Origin: Diabrotica undecimpunctata
Taxonomy: Eukaryota; Arthropoda; Insecta; Coleoptera; Chrysomelidae
DNA: 64,000 nucleotides
Direction: 5' to 3'
NCBI RefSeq assembly: GCF_040954645.1
Contig: NC_092803.1
Span: forward strand, 78,964,263 to 79,028,262
A program made the position numbers and the translations under genes. How positions within the stretch are numbered: the stretch's first letter is position 1; each line of letters starts with the position of its first letter. Below the pieces are notes generated by a model, which made no database searches, was not told the DNA's origin, and saw only the letters and a list, made by a program, of their open reading frames with translations. Positions 1 to 11,379 of the stretch are shown piece by piece.

Positions 1-674
1 ACAATTAAGAGCAATGTGAGTACTACGCTGTAAGTGACGTAGCTGCGTAAGGTTAACGCGAATTTGTATTTCGGAATAGATGGCCCTAAGAAGTATACAC
101 CCTCCGGGGTAGGGTTATAAATAATGTTGAATAACATTACTAGGGCTTATTTCGACTTTTGACAAACCAGTGTGTTTATTGTTTTTAAAATGGGTAATTC
201 ACGAAGACGTTTATGTTTCGGACGAAAAAGTCGACAAGAAAATTTTATATAAATAAGCAGTAAGTACCTATAATTTGATTAAATATTTATATGAATAGAA
301 ATATTTTTTGTTGATTTGTGACATTTTCCTTCTAAATGTTTACACTGTTTTTATAATAATACTATTGTTTCAGTATTTGCTTATATAATAATAAGTTATT
401 ATGTAGAAACAGCATAGAATTTTAGTCAATCAGCCAGTACATTTTTTTATATTTCAATCAGAATTATTATTTTCTTTTCTTCTTTACATGAGCTCAGAGT
501 AATACCCAAATATTTTGCAGTATTTGACTATGGAATTTGATTATTTATATTTATTAAAATATTTATTTTGAACATTTTTGTTAGTAAAGTTTACATAATA
601 TATGAAGTTTGGTTCGTCACTTGCTTGTCCAGTCATATTATTCCAGGGTAATAAGGATTATCTCATGACACTCA
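1..674. other. A+T-rich sequence without a recognised gene
   Basis: No long open frame or recognisable domain. The only item of note is a 20-codon ATG frame at 190-252 on the + strand, rich in Arg and Lys, preceded by a TATAAATA-like string near 115. This could be the start of a small exon or of a transposon gene, but nothing supports either. Confidence 0.4.
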
Positions 675-681
675 CCTATAA

Positions 682-1595
682 TGTCATCGAATGCCATAGT
701 CTGTGGACTAGTACGCATTAATACTCTAACATTCCAACATCGAGACCTTCTGCAGACCTGATGCCTTCGACGTGCAGACACCTTTGACGAGCCAGGCTTA
801 TTCGAAGTTGGAAGCCCCAGATGCCGATGGAAGTCCCGGAGTAGACCCAGTCATCGCCCCTTACCGAAAGTGGTTGAAGTGATTGGATATGGCAGATGGG
901 ATCCGGACGACCGAGAAGAAGACGACTCCCGTTGGAGAAGTTGGCACGCCGACCGAGGATGGACCTGTAGGAGCTTGAGATGCCGTCATCACCACCGATC
1001 TCCCCCTGTGAGTAGTGCAGTGTTGTGTGAATTTCTTTTTGAACATTTTACTTGTATTTTTATGCATATTTTCTTGTGTATTTTCACATTTGTATTTTTT
1101 AATTAATAAATATTTCTACCAGTCGCAGAGTCTCCAGAGGAGGGGGGATGTCATCGAATGCCATAGTCTGTGGACTAGTATGCATTTCGATGCGCATCGC
1201 CCCGCCTCGAATTTTCCCATTGGCTCTTGACCTGGAAATCCCTATTTATCGCTCGAACAGCGCATATTAATATTGGCGATTTTCAGGTCAGTTCCTTACG
1301 GGCTCTCCGAGAGTTTAGTGCTCTTGGGGCGCTGCTTCCTGCTGTTCCAAGTATACTCTGTGACTGAGATATTGTTTTAACTTAACTTGGTGTTTTATTT
1401 CGACGAAGAAATTGTCATGTAAGAAATATCTTGCCTTTTTCAAGGCAAGACACCGAAATATTTACAAGTCCATAACCCGAAAATGGACTTAAAGTAAAGG
1501 AGCTCTTGACGTTAACTCCGAAGCCCTCAACAGAGCACTCGGGGATTTTAGAAGGTGGTTAGATCCTTATTTGTTCTCCCGAGGTAACAATAACA
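682..1595 (+). mobile_element. Internally deleted LTR-retrotransposon remnant
   Basis: The first ~37 bases of an LTR (TGTCATCGAATGCC...) occur at 682-718 and again at 1149. The second copy follows a polypurine tract (AGAGGAGGGGGGA, 1136-1148), as expected for a 3' LTR. Between them lies ~420 bp that reads as a basic, Pro/Arg-rich open stretch (about 800-1015), plausibly the tail of a pol gene. The 5' LTR is nearly all missing. A 7-base match CCTATAA at 675-681 and 1596-1602 would end the 3' LTR at 1595 with terminal TG...CA. Seven bases is long for an LTR target duplication, so the right border is tentative. Confidence 0.6.
1149..1595 (+). repeat. 3' LTR of the remnant element
   Basis: It starts with TG directly after the purine tract and, if the proposed border is right, ends ...AATAACA. 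It carries a TATTTAT-like promoter string near 1240 and is clearly more G+C-rich than its surroundings. The right border is inferred, not proven. Confidence 0.5.
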
Positions 1596-2795
1596 CCTAT
1601 AAGAAGAAAGCCTACCTGTTTTTTGCCTAAAGTTCGGAGCCGTTTTTAATGATTAACAATTTAATGCAAAAAACGCGAGTTTTTCGATTTTTTGCACTTT
1701 ATTAGAAAGCTAAATACTTAACATAAAATAACTAAATTTTATTTTTTTAAATATTGACACAGCTTTAAAATGACGATTTTTGAAACTTGAAAAGTCAATT
1801 TGTTGCTTCCCAAACTGCAAAATAAGTGACAATTGATATTTGTTAAAAACTTTAAGTAAACTTAAACTTTAAACTTTAGAGTTCCACCCAAAGTTGGGTA
1901 TTGGGATACTTAACAAACCCTCAAAATGGACCGATATTTATATTAATTAGTTTAAAAGTTATTGTACTGGTTTATCCCAGAGATCTTTTTTTTAGAATAA
2001 CAAGACAGAAAATAATAAAGATAGATAATACTGTGGGTGACAAATGAAAGCAGAATACTGTCAATATGTATTAAAAAAAGATAAAAAATTGATTTATTAT
2101 AGTCAAAATTCTGATGCCAAATTTTTGAAATTATGTAGTTTATAAACATTTAGAATAACTTTAAAAACATTGTCCTTAGAAAACAATTTTTTTTACATTC
2201 GAAAATACATATTTTCATCCGAATTTTTAAATAAAAAAATTTGGCCTAGGTTAATTTGGGCCAAAGTTAGTCATGTTTTTTTGTTAATTCATAGCTAATT
2301 TGATTATAATAATTAAGGAACCTCATTGACGCCATGTTAAAGAACGGGACTTGTATTTTTTGTTAAAAAATTTGCACAAACATTGTACCTTTATAGGACC
2401 CTCTACGAATTTTCCAAAAAGTAGTTTAAATGGTGACTAGGAAGAACCTACCAATCCATGGACTTTAAATACCGAACAAACAATAATTTCAAACTAATAC
2501 AATTTTCTATATCTCTGGATCTACTCAATGGATTTTGATCATTCTTTTTTTAATTTGTATGTAATTTGTAGGTACATTACAAATATGTAATTTTTTTATA
2601 TATTAAATAATTAACAAATTGTCTACTTTGTTTAAACAATTCGTGAAAAAATAATTTTCTTGCAAAAATCTATTTTTTTAATACTAGTACCATTAATAAT
2701 CATAGAAAAAATCGCGTTTTTTGCACTAAATTGTTAATAATTAAAAAACTGCTCCAAATTTAAGGCAGGCAACAAATAGGATTTCTTCCTATAGG
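1596..2795. mobile_element. Non-autonomous inverted-repeat DNA element
   Basis: The outer ~100 bp at 1596-1692 reappear, reverse-complemented and diverged, at 2702-2795. Both ends begin CCTATA(A/G)GAAGAAA and share an inner block built around TTAACAATTTA and GCAAAAAACGCG. The 1 kb core is A+T-rich with no credible coding frame. This fits a ~1.2-kb MITE-like element. No superfamily could be assigned and no convincing target duplication was found. Confidence 0.6.
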
Positions 2796-2829
2796 TCTAC
2801 AATAACTAAATAAGTAGTCAGAGACCTGG

Positions 2830-3245
2830 ATTATTGAGTGTCACGGACATCGTCTATTTTTTGCTTATTTCCTTGGAGTATATATTTGATTAACATCTGT
2901 GTAATTTCTCTGTCGCTTCCTCGCTGGTTTTGCATAATGTTATGATAGCAGTATTATCGGTAAATGTTGCAATTGTATTATTTTCTAGGACAATAATTTA
3001 ACACGTATACAAAAGGTAAAGACACTTCTTTGTGGCAGCTTTGCTGTAATTTCTTTTAGTTCCGTGTATGTGTTTTCCTGTTTAATTCTGAAATGTCTTA
3101 TTAAGATGCAGGATTCAATTATTGGAGAGTATCATTTTGGTAGATATATATTCTTAGTTTATAGTTATGTCGTCTTTGCCATACTTTATCATATACCTGA
3201 GTCACATCCTAAATTGTCCATTATATCCTTCATGATCCATATTTC
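2830..3245 (-). pseudogene. Jockey-like LINE reverse transcriptase fragment
   Basis: Reading the - strand with frameshifts gives a run around residues TIATFTDNTAI followed by a helix rich in T, E and K (TSEEATEKL). This is the catalytic motif-C region of Jockey-clade reverse transcriptases, where the usual string is FADD; here the second Asp is changed (FTDN). Upstream on the same strand a YLLYT-like string matches the region after motif B. Several stops interrupt it, so it is a dead fragment. Clade assignment is by remembered motif, not alignment. Confidence 0.6.
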
Positions 3246-4234
3246 TTAAAAACACTATATTTTTATCAACTAACTAAATGATATTAATAAATACATGTAT
3301 TTACAATGTATTTTGTTATAATGAGTATTTTGCCACGACAACTTTTCTTCTGGTAAACAAAGGTATTGTTTAATTATTTATCTATAATAAATACTGCTGA
3401 AACTACTTCAGTTCCATCCGTACGTCGCATACTTTCGGTAAGCATTTATTTACTGTCTTGCAAATTGCGAATGGTTACTTTTCCAGTAAATGAAGAGCTA
3501 AAGTATTACAGCGGACGCTTTGTACATACGTAGTTGTAATTGTTTAAATTGACTTGTTAAAACGTTATTTGCGAAACTTTCATTTATCCCAGATTTCTGG
3601 GTGGTTCCTTAAAAAAGTATTGAACAGTAAACCTATTTCCCTTGGGACAAAACTTGTTGGATAAAACAAATGCATCAGGACGAGATGTAAGTACAAACAC
3701 ACCTACATCTTCGCACACAATTCCCTCCAATTTTCAGTTGCGGTATTTATATACAAATCCCGTATTTACTTTTTAAGATTGTTTAAATCAAAAACAAAGC
3801 AAAATCAGCTGTATGTCTTCACGGATTCTTTATCAGCTACCCCTCATATACCTTTTAGAACCTTCAAAAATCTGTATAAATTTTTTACGTAAAATCAATG
3901 ATATTTTCCCAGATAGACTAGTGTACATGTCCTGTAGTGACTACGTAAAGTTGCCGACGATGTATGGTCTTTAGTAGCCCTTGTATAAGCAGTAGCCCGA
4001 ATAACCAAATAAAAATATTTTTTTGTTTTGTTTTGCAATGACATGTTTATAAAATAAACATATTTTTTCGTCAGAAACAAAACAATGCGACTTTGTATAA
4101 TTTAATTGAATTGGCGTAAAATATTATGTACTCGCTTTTATTTGTTCCCTTAAAAACAAACGAAAAATAAGTGACCTCAATTTTTTATTAAATAATACAT
4201 GCCGGCGGCGCGGCGTGGATAACATATCATGTGA
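3246..4234. other. Non-coding A+T-rich stretch
   Basis: No recognisable gene, repeat pair or RNA gene was seen. Short open frames here have no family resemblance. A short GC-rich patch (near 4201-4216) lies just before the long-TIR element. Confidence 0.4.
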
Positions 4235-4488
4235 TATACAGATTGAACGAATTTAAAACGGAACATACGAAATCAATGTATTTCGGCTCAACTCCGCTCT
4301 AGGTGGTTGGCCAACAAAAGGTTGTCAAATAATTATATTATAAAAATCCAATACTTCAGCGGGCTGCTGGATTCTGAATTCTTTCAAGAACAAGTCAAAA
4401 CTCCACCCAAATAGGTTGCCTAGAATCACTGAAAAAACTAGACTACACAAGCAGTTATTATGCTGTCAAACCACTTATCGCTTCCTTA

Positions 4489-5307
4489 TAGTCCAAGAGA
4501 TAGAGCCGAAATTTTGAACTGATCAGTAATATAACATTTCTCTATTGGAATATATTCATTGTAACTGGGTTAAGACTTTGCCTTACAGGCGGACCCCTTC
4601 GTGGTACAGGGGGTGACTATACAGGGATGAAGTTGTCATTTTTTTCGGAAAAATTAACGATCGATAATATGGCTGAAAATTTGCCCAGAGTAAGATCTTG
4701 GTATAACTAGACGAAATCCCAAAGGGCGGACGCGAGAGTAGATACATAAGGGGTAGCGGACAGGGGTGAAGTTGCAATTTTTTTGGGAAAAATTAACGAT
4801 AAGTAATATGTCCGCCATTTTCATGGCTCATTATTTAGCCCCTAAAAACTCTAAATCCAAAAGGGCGGACAGCTGGGTTGGTACATAGAGGGGTCAAATG
4901 TACCACTTGCCTGCGCATTTTAGGTCTAGGTAACAATTTTCAAACTGATTTTATTATGATATTTTTATACCGATTGATTTGAAAATTTGTATGCTCACTT
5001 CTGTTACTATTCTGAGAAGCGTTTTCCTCAAAATTTTCCAAAAAAATTTCCGTAAATGAAAATTTTCGTAATTTTTAAAGGTAAAATCTAATTTGTAGAA
5101 TCCTTTCGATTTTCTGTAAGTTATACCATGATTTTTTTCCAAAAATTTTCAAACGATTTTTCCGATAAGAAAAAAAAATTTAGAAAAACTCTTCTAAAAC
5201 ATTTGATAAAACTCTTCGTCATCGTCTGAATCTTTTATAGAATATTTTGTAGTTTCAAAATGATATTATGATAATGTTTTTTTTTTCAAACTAAAGTCAT
5301 ATTTACT
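4489..5307 (-). repeat. Left arm of the ~0.8-kb inverted repeat
   Basis: Reverse complement of 6618-7425 with scattered substitutions and small indels. It contains the same purine/pyrimidine blocks and a GGCGGAC-rich segment seen in the right arm. Its apparent 62-residue open frame at 4954-5142 also appears in the right arm and is low-complexity (F/K/N-rich), so it is not scored as a gene. Confidence 0.8.
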
Positions 5308-5832
5308 TTACAAATCACATTTTTTTCTTAAATATAAATATTTTACGAATTAATTTTTAATTGAATAAATGTTTGATATTTGATATTTTATTAAATTAAA
5401 GTAATTTTATAATGTTAACTATTAAATATTGTTTGTATAACAAATAGTAATTTTACTTATTTTTTATTACAATAAAAAGGTTTTTAAATTTATATTGCAT
5501 AAATAATGGTTGTTCAGATATAAGAAAAATTTGATTTATTATTACATTAATAATCAAATACAAAATATATTATTTCTATTTATCAATAGGTAAAATTCAA
5601 TTTGTAGAATTCCTTTAACATTTTACAAATAATTATTAATAAAAATCAATTTAATAGTGGAATTATCAATTTTTTAAGTTTTGAAATTTACTTTGTAGAT
5701 ATTTTCAATATTTTTTTTAACTTTTAAATTGATTGAATTTTTTTTTTTTTTTTCATTAGTTAATTATAATTTTACAAATTCTGTTTGGACATTAATTTTG
5801 CATCATTATTATTTTAAAATATTAAAATAATA

Positions 5833-6400
5833 ATGATGCGCGTTCCATTTAGACCAGTAATTCTAGACGCATGCGCTAAATGTAATAAGTATCAAGATGC
5901 TTTTATCCAACTTGGTGAAACTGACTTCGATTGTAATGAAGTTTTTGAAACCTTAGAAACTTTCATATGTCACTTATATGGAACAGGACTGACGAGAACA
6001 ATTCCAAAAAGAAAAGTAAACGATGTCAGATTTTCACTATTTAACCGGCAGTATAAGTTGTATGATGTAAACGAGCCTTTTTAAAAAAAAACTAAAAAAT
6101 TTCGATGCTTCAAGCTTACCTCCATGTCAAGATGAACTACACCAACATCTACTGCGAGCCCATTATATTTCAAATATTTGGACAAATGCTCATAAAAAAG
6201 TACCAACAGAATTAATTGTTGAAGAACATGGTTGGGAGTTTTAAGATGAAACATATAAATTCAAATGGTTTAGTGGACCTCAGATGCCAGAATCAGTTCG
6301 AGAAGTAGTGATTGAAAATGAAGCAGATAATGAATGTGATATTATTGAAAGTGAAAGTGACGAAGATGATGAATGTGATGACATCAATGAGAATGAGAAA
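5833..6400 (+). pseudogene. C-terminal part of a transposon-borne nuclease-like protein
   Basis: The open frame 5833-6084 continues after a one-base slip in an A-run (about 6083) and passes a stop near 6243 into a D/E-rich tail. Recognisable blocks are CHLYGT, a DVRFSLF string, SLPPCQDELHQHLLRAHY and an IW..A......GWEF string. I have seen this order (CHLYG ... LPP...H..RA.Y...IW...GW) at the C-terminus of repeated invertebrate proteins that carry a GCDTT nuclease-like motif further upstream; that upstream part is absent here. Function of the family is not established to my knowledge. At least two lesions make it non-functional. Confidence 0.5.
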
Positions 6401-6411
6401 AATGACGAATT

Positions 6412-6944
6412 TTTTCTAAATTTTTTTTCTTATCGGAAAAATCGTTTAAAAATTTTTGGAAAAAAATCATGGTATAACTGACAGAAAATCGAAAGGATTC
6501 TACAAATTAGATTTTACCTCAAAAAATTACGAAAATTTTCATTTACGGAAATTTTTTTGGAAAATTTTGAGGAAAACTCTACTTGACCCTTTTCAGAATA
6601 GTAACAGCAGTGAGCATACAAATATGACTTTAGTTTGAAAAAAAAACATTATCATAATATCATTTTAAAACTACAAAATATTCTATAAAAGATTCAGACG
6701 ATGACGAAGAGTTTTATCAAATGTTTTAGAAAAGTTTTTCTAAATTTTTTTTTCTTATCGGAAAAATCGTTTGAAAATTTTTGGAAAAAAATCATGGTAT
6801 AACTTACAGAAAATCGAAAGGATTCTACAAATTAGATTTTACCTTTAAAAATTACGAAAATTTTCATTTACGGAAATTTTTTTGGAAAATTTTGAGGAAA
6901 ATGCTTCTCAGAATAGTAACAGAAGTGAGCATACAAATTTTCAA
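6412..6944 (+). repeat. Direct duplication of a ~210-bp block
   Basis: 6412-6620 and 6736-6944 are near-identical direct copies (both carry TCATGGTATAACT and TTTACGGAAATTTTTTTGG). The block is also present inverted at about 4960-5165. The first copy fuses with the acidic coding tail of the core gene and supplies its last residues. Confidence 0.75.
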
Positions 6945-7425
6945 ATCAATCGGTATAAAAATATCATAATAAAATCAGTTTGAAAATTGTTACCGAGACC
7001 TAAAATGCGCAGGCAAGTGGTACATTTGACTCCTCTATGTACCAACCCAGCTGTCCGCCCTTTTGGATTTAGAGTTTTTAGGGGCTAAATAATGAGCCAT
7101 GAAAATGGCGGACATATTACTTATCGTTAATTTTTCCCCAAAAAATTGCAATTTCACCCCTGTCCGCCACCCCTTATGTATCCACTCTCGCGTCCGCCCT
7201 TTGGGATTTCGTCTAGTTATACCAAGATCTTACTCTGGGCAAATTTTCAGCCATATTATCGATCGTTAATTTTTACAACTTCATCCCTGTATAGCCACCC
7301 CCTGTACCACGAGGGGCGTCCGCCTGTAAGGCAAAGTCTTAACCCAGTTACAATGAATATATTCCAATAGAGAAATGTCATATTATCATTCCAAAATTTC
7401 GGCTCTATCTCTCCGACTATTAGGC
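6618..7425 (+). repeat. Right arm of the ~0.8-kb inverted repeat
   Basis: Partner of 4489-5307. Its inner edge also overlaps a direct duplication (6412-6620 against 6736-6944), so a third copy of the same ~210-bp block sits just inside this arm. Confidence 0.8.
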
Positions 7426-7600
7426 AAGCTCCCCTTTCCTTTAAAGGAGACAGATAGTTGAACGATATTTTATACAATGTCTATCACTGGGTATGGATTT
7501 ATTTTTGTCCAAGTTTTATATTGGTCCACTATTTCAAATGCAGTTCAAACAGACATATATTAAATTGTATGTTCCGTTTTAAATTCGTTCAATCTGTATA

Positions 7601-8233
7601 CACAATTGCGCCAGAGGGATGATTGTTGATTAATGAAAATGTAAAATCAGTACATCGATGTATTTTAAATTTTTAAATATTTTAAATATTTGTTAATTAT
7701 TTCACATTCGGATTTCTACTTTTTTTTATTTATTTATTGCAACTTACATCATCTACGCTACTAATCAAATATAAAGAATACTACGTAAATATTGTGTTAA
7801 AAATAAGACTTGACTCAGACAGCATCCATTTATTATTGTTCATTGTAAATCTGTATACTCCTTTAGTTCATTGTCTTTTTTCTATTGGTTGGTTGATTAG
7901 TTCTATTTTTTAGCGTGATATGAAATGCGGTGCTGATATTTATTTGCTCCAGGTAGTATCTCTTCAGTTACCTAACTTATATATATATAATAGCTTGTGT
8001 ATTTTTTATATTTATTATGTAGATATTAGTTTGTGTCATATCAGGGGGCACCAGTTACCGTTCTAAGCATTTTTGATTGGAACATTTGAAGGATCTTTGT
8101 GTTAGTAGGTTTACTGGCCTACTACTACTTTAAGTACCCACTATGCAAGTTGTCTAGATTGGTTTTAATATATATCGTCTTGTGTATAATAATATGGTTC
8201 TTTGATTTGCTATGGATCTTCTTTTTCTTTCAT
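7601..8233. other. Non-coding A+T-rich stretch
   Basis: No supported gene. Apparent frames (for example 8099-8299 on +) are hydrophobic translations of T-rich DNA and overlap the antisense LINE fragment that follows. Confidence 0.4.
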
Positions 8234-8400
8234 TCAGCGTCTTCTGTGAAATTTGCTGATCAACATGGCTATTTGCGCTTTCGAAGCTGCTGCACATAAT
8301 AACTCGACAGATGACATTCCAAACCATTCACGAAATTTTTGCAGCCCAGAAATTCTTCTACGTCTTACGCTTCTTCATTTACCGATCCTTACTTGCGTTA
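8234..8400 (-). pseudogene. LINE 3' end: C-terminal tail of endonuclease/RT polyprotein
   Basis: In one uninterrupted - strand frame ending at a TGA (8234-8236) the translation runs RRRRISGLQKFREWFG, then VELLCAAASKAQIAMLISKF, then HRRR. The LINE at 29011-29478 ends with the same pattern (GRRRISWLQNLRKWY ... LFRAAISKVKIAVMIANVR), so both are C-termini of one LINE family. Only about 55 residues remain; the 5' part is lost. Confidence 0.7.
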
Positions 8401-9490
8401 TAAAATGTACTCGCTGCTAAAAACTAAATTTTCTCTTCTTTATAGTAAATACAGAATGGTCAGACAAAAAAAACAGAGGCATTATTAGGAACTACGACTA
8501 CATTTTTAAAAAACCCAGCCACAGTCAATTTTTGATTAAAATTTTTGATTAAAATGGGACACATTTCTCCGGTATTTTTTATAATTTTACTTTCATCTCT
8601 AAGTTAGGCTAAGAATTACTCCAATACTTTTTAATGGCAATGAGGTTTAATAAGATATCTCTTAAAAGCACTTGCAATTCACTATACATTCGTCTTGAAA
8701 TTTTTGCATTAGGTCCAATACTTTATGTGATATAAAAAAACATTTAAAAATTAATATTTTCAGCTAGTTACTTATTTCTTAATATACCAAATTTTGAAAC
8801 TGAAGTTAGGTCACCAATGAGGCCACTCGATGCTACCCCTTCTCTTAATTCGATGCCGTGAAATTTTTTTTTTTTTAATTTTGACGAACAACTAAATCAC
8901 AATGCGAGGAAGCACTGTTCTGTTGAAAAGTCAAATGATCTTGATTATATTGTTAATCATTTTTAATTATATCACTCAATGCAGAAATAATCACGTCTTC
9001 CAGTAATTACAAATACATTTTACAATAAAAATTGTTAGGTAAAAAATGATTTTACCAGTCGGTCACCAAAAATATCAGCCATAGATTTAATTTTTTCGGC
9101 CGCTTTGTAGGCATTCTGTGAAAAATCGTGGGGTTAAATCAGACTAATAACGGTAATTGTGACGAATAATTGTTCCATTTATGATAAAAGTGTTTATATG
9201 GAAGGAATTTGTTCTTCTTTAAACTTGGCTGGTAGTTCAGTTAATTCCAGATACGGTTGCTACTTGCTTTGTACTTAACGTGAAATCTAGGTGAACCTAA
9301 TACTGCATCTTTACGAGACTTTTGCACGAATGTTGATAAAAAACTACCTGGTAAAGCATATAGTCAATACTTAAAGCGGACTCTTGCTGTACTTGCAAAG
9401 TACCATAATATTGGCGTACTTGCCAAATATACGAGTAATGTGACCACCTTACTGGAAATTGAATGTTTTTGGTAAGGTTGTCAATCTGAA
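8401..9490. other. Non-coding stretch
   Basis: No gene recognised. It holds several poly-A and poly-T runs but no repeat partner elsewhere in the window that I could see. Confidence 0.4.
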
Positions 9491-9499
9491 ATTAATTTA

Positions 9500-10430
9500 C
9501 TAGCATCCAAAATTGGGGTGTCAAATCTAAAAACTCAAAACCAACTCACTAATCCCAGTAAAACATCTATTGTCTACAATTCATCCAAAAAGTTAGTAGT
9601 TATCCCTCCCTGGGAAACATATTTACCTATAATCATTATTTCCAAACAATCAATATACCAAACAAAACACTACCTCTTCTCTGATGAAAAAGATTTAAAA
9701 AGCAAATTGCCGGTGGGATGCTATCATCAGTAACAATATTATAATTAAAACACAACTTTTTCCCAATGTCTTAAGCGCACATACAGGTGAATTGTTTGCA
9801 ATAATTCAAGCGATGAACTATATTTCTCATACTAATAAAAATATTGTTATATGCGTGTATTCATTAGCATAATCTCTTACCATCAAAAATTAATATTTAA
9901 ATACCCATTGATCAAAGAAATTTCGTACTAATAAAAAAACTTATGTTACAAAGGATATATTTCTAACCATTTTTTGAATCCCTTATCATACAAATATTAC
10001 AGAAAAGTAAAAATTTATATACACCTACTGAAAAATTAACATCGAAATTAAATGAAAATAAACATATACCTAAGTACTACAAATATAAGATAAAGAATTA
10101 ATTGCGCACTTCAAAATTCTAATGCTCAAAAATATTGGAGATTAAAGATATATTTATAGCCATGCTTCGGTAGTAGATTTTACACAACATTGATGGTACC
10201 AAATTGTATTCTTTCACAAGAAAAGCAAAAATAAATTTAAGAAGACTGCTAATTGGAGATACTAGAATGACCTATTAAACTTTATAGGCAAAAAAGAATA
10301 TTTTAATGTGTTCTAACTCTAATAAGTTACTTTATATAAAGCATATTTTTCGTAATTGTCTAGTCTATAAACCTTCCAAGAAATATTACCATTTACAAGT
10401 GTTCAATCACAAGTTAGTCAATTAACCTCA
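9500..10430 (+). pseudogene. Jockey-type LINE 3' region (RNase H and zinc-knuckle tail), decayed
   Basis: Two recognisable zones survive on the + strand. At 9590-9900 a PPWE string is followed, after frameshifts, by AHTGELFAIIQAMNYI, which resembles the RNase H segment of Jockey/CR1-group LINEs. At about 10238-10400 one frame reads LRRLLIGDTRMTY, two stops, then CSNSNKLLYIKHIFRNC, matching the RLRIGHT...C..C......KHI...C tail of these elements with the second Cys lost. Many stops show it is old. The order of the two parts agrees with a single element. Confidence 0.6.
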
Positions 10431-10546
10431 CATTAATCTTCATTTCCTGAATTTTTATAGTTTCACCATGTACAGTTGTGAAACATATAGATTAGTAGCA
10501 TAATTACAGTTTATTCAACTTCCTGTAAACCATAGATTGCCTAGAA

Positions 10547-11371
10547 CTGTGGTGCTCAGACTTATACTGCATGAGATTTACCACATAAACTGCAAGCGTC
10601 CGGAGATCGACAGTTATACTCTGATTTTTTGAAGTTTACTCCACTGTTATGAAATTTTGACACTAATGGCATTTCATAGCTTAATTAAATTATACCGGCG
10701 ATGTTTTGTGTTTTCTGCATTATTCTTTTAATTTTTAGATTTTTAGTCTGCTTTTATATAAAAAACAGTTGTTTTTCGAACTCTTTAGCGACGTATTAGT
10801 ATAATATAATATTTTTGGATTACCGTCGAAGGCCGATATGATCAACCAAAAAAGAAGATGTATTTGGTAACCTTTCTAGTAACTTTCTTGGGTGTGAATA
10901 TGTCTCTTTAGTTTACTTCTTCTGGTTTAAAAACAAAGCATAGTAAAAAACAATTTTGAAAATAAAAAACCTTATTACACATTTCTAGTTAATAAAAAGT
11001 TGGACGGAAATGATCTCCATAGCATTGTGAACAATTTACAACACACTACATTCACAATGTAGATGTTCACATTGTGAACATCTACATTGTGAATGCTGAT
11101 ATGCCGAATCAGCATTATCGCAACTTTCGGGTAAATAGATAGCATCATTTCGATCATACACGTGTAATGAGTCAGGATAATAGGCACTATTTTAGTTTCG
11201 TTTATGTGGACTATTATCTTCTTTTTATTCTTGGGATTTTCAGTTTATATTTTCCCATTTTCTAATATTTGCGTCTAATACAATTCTCGTATTTTCTCCA
11301 TGAATCGCGATCGACTTCAAAAACTTTGGCGATCGACCGGTCGATCGCGATCGACTCTTTGAGCACCGCTG
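10547..11371. mobile_element. Non-autonomous hAT-type element, 825 bp
   Basis: An exact 8-bp duplication GCCTAGAA lies at 10539-10546 and 11372-11379. Just inside, the ends form a short imperfect inverted repeat, CTGTGGTGCTCA on the left against CAGCGGTGCTCA read inward from the right. Eight-base duplications and CAG(T/C)GGTGCTCA-like termini are typical of hAT elements. The right subterminal region is full of GATCGAC/GTCGATC repeats, including GATCGACCGGTCGATC, and one GATCGAC lies in the left subterminal region; these are candidate transposase-binding repeats. No transposase is encoded. Confidence 0.85.
11049..11095. repeat. Perfect 47-bp palindrome inside the hAT element
   Basis: 23-bp arms around a single central base; each arm contains ATTCACAATGTAGATGTTCA. 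The core TTCACATTGTGAA is itself palindromic, and a further CATTGTGAACA lies just upstream (near 11024). The DNA could extrude a cruciform or its transcript a tight hairpin. Confidence 0.9.
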
Positions 11372-11379
11372 GCCTAGAA

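Larger units (their letters stand above)
4239..7596 (+). mobile_element. Long-inverted-repeat DNA transposon, possibly Academ-like
   Basis: The ends are a perfect 30-bp inverted repeat (4239-4268 and 7567-7596, starting CAGATTGAAC) flanked on both sides by TATA (4235-4238, 7597-7600), a possible 4-bp target duplication. Inside, a much longer inverted repeat of ~800 bp (about 4489-5307 against 6618-7425) is well conserved, while the ~150-220 bp between the two repeats has diverged. A degenerate coding core lies at 5833-6400. Academ elements, as I recall them, have 3-4-bp duplications and encode an XPG-type nuclease; the core resembles proteins with such a nuclease. Superfamily is therefore a hypothesis. 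Confidence 0.55.

Noticed and set aside
4954..5142. 62-residue F/K/N-rich frame found three times
   Set aside because: Occurs because of the inverted and direct repeats; low complexity, no domain.
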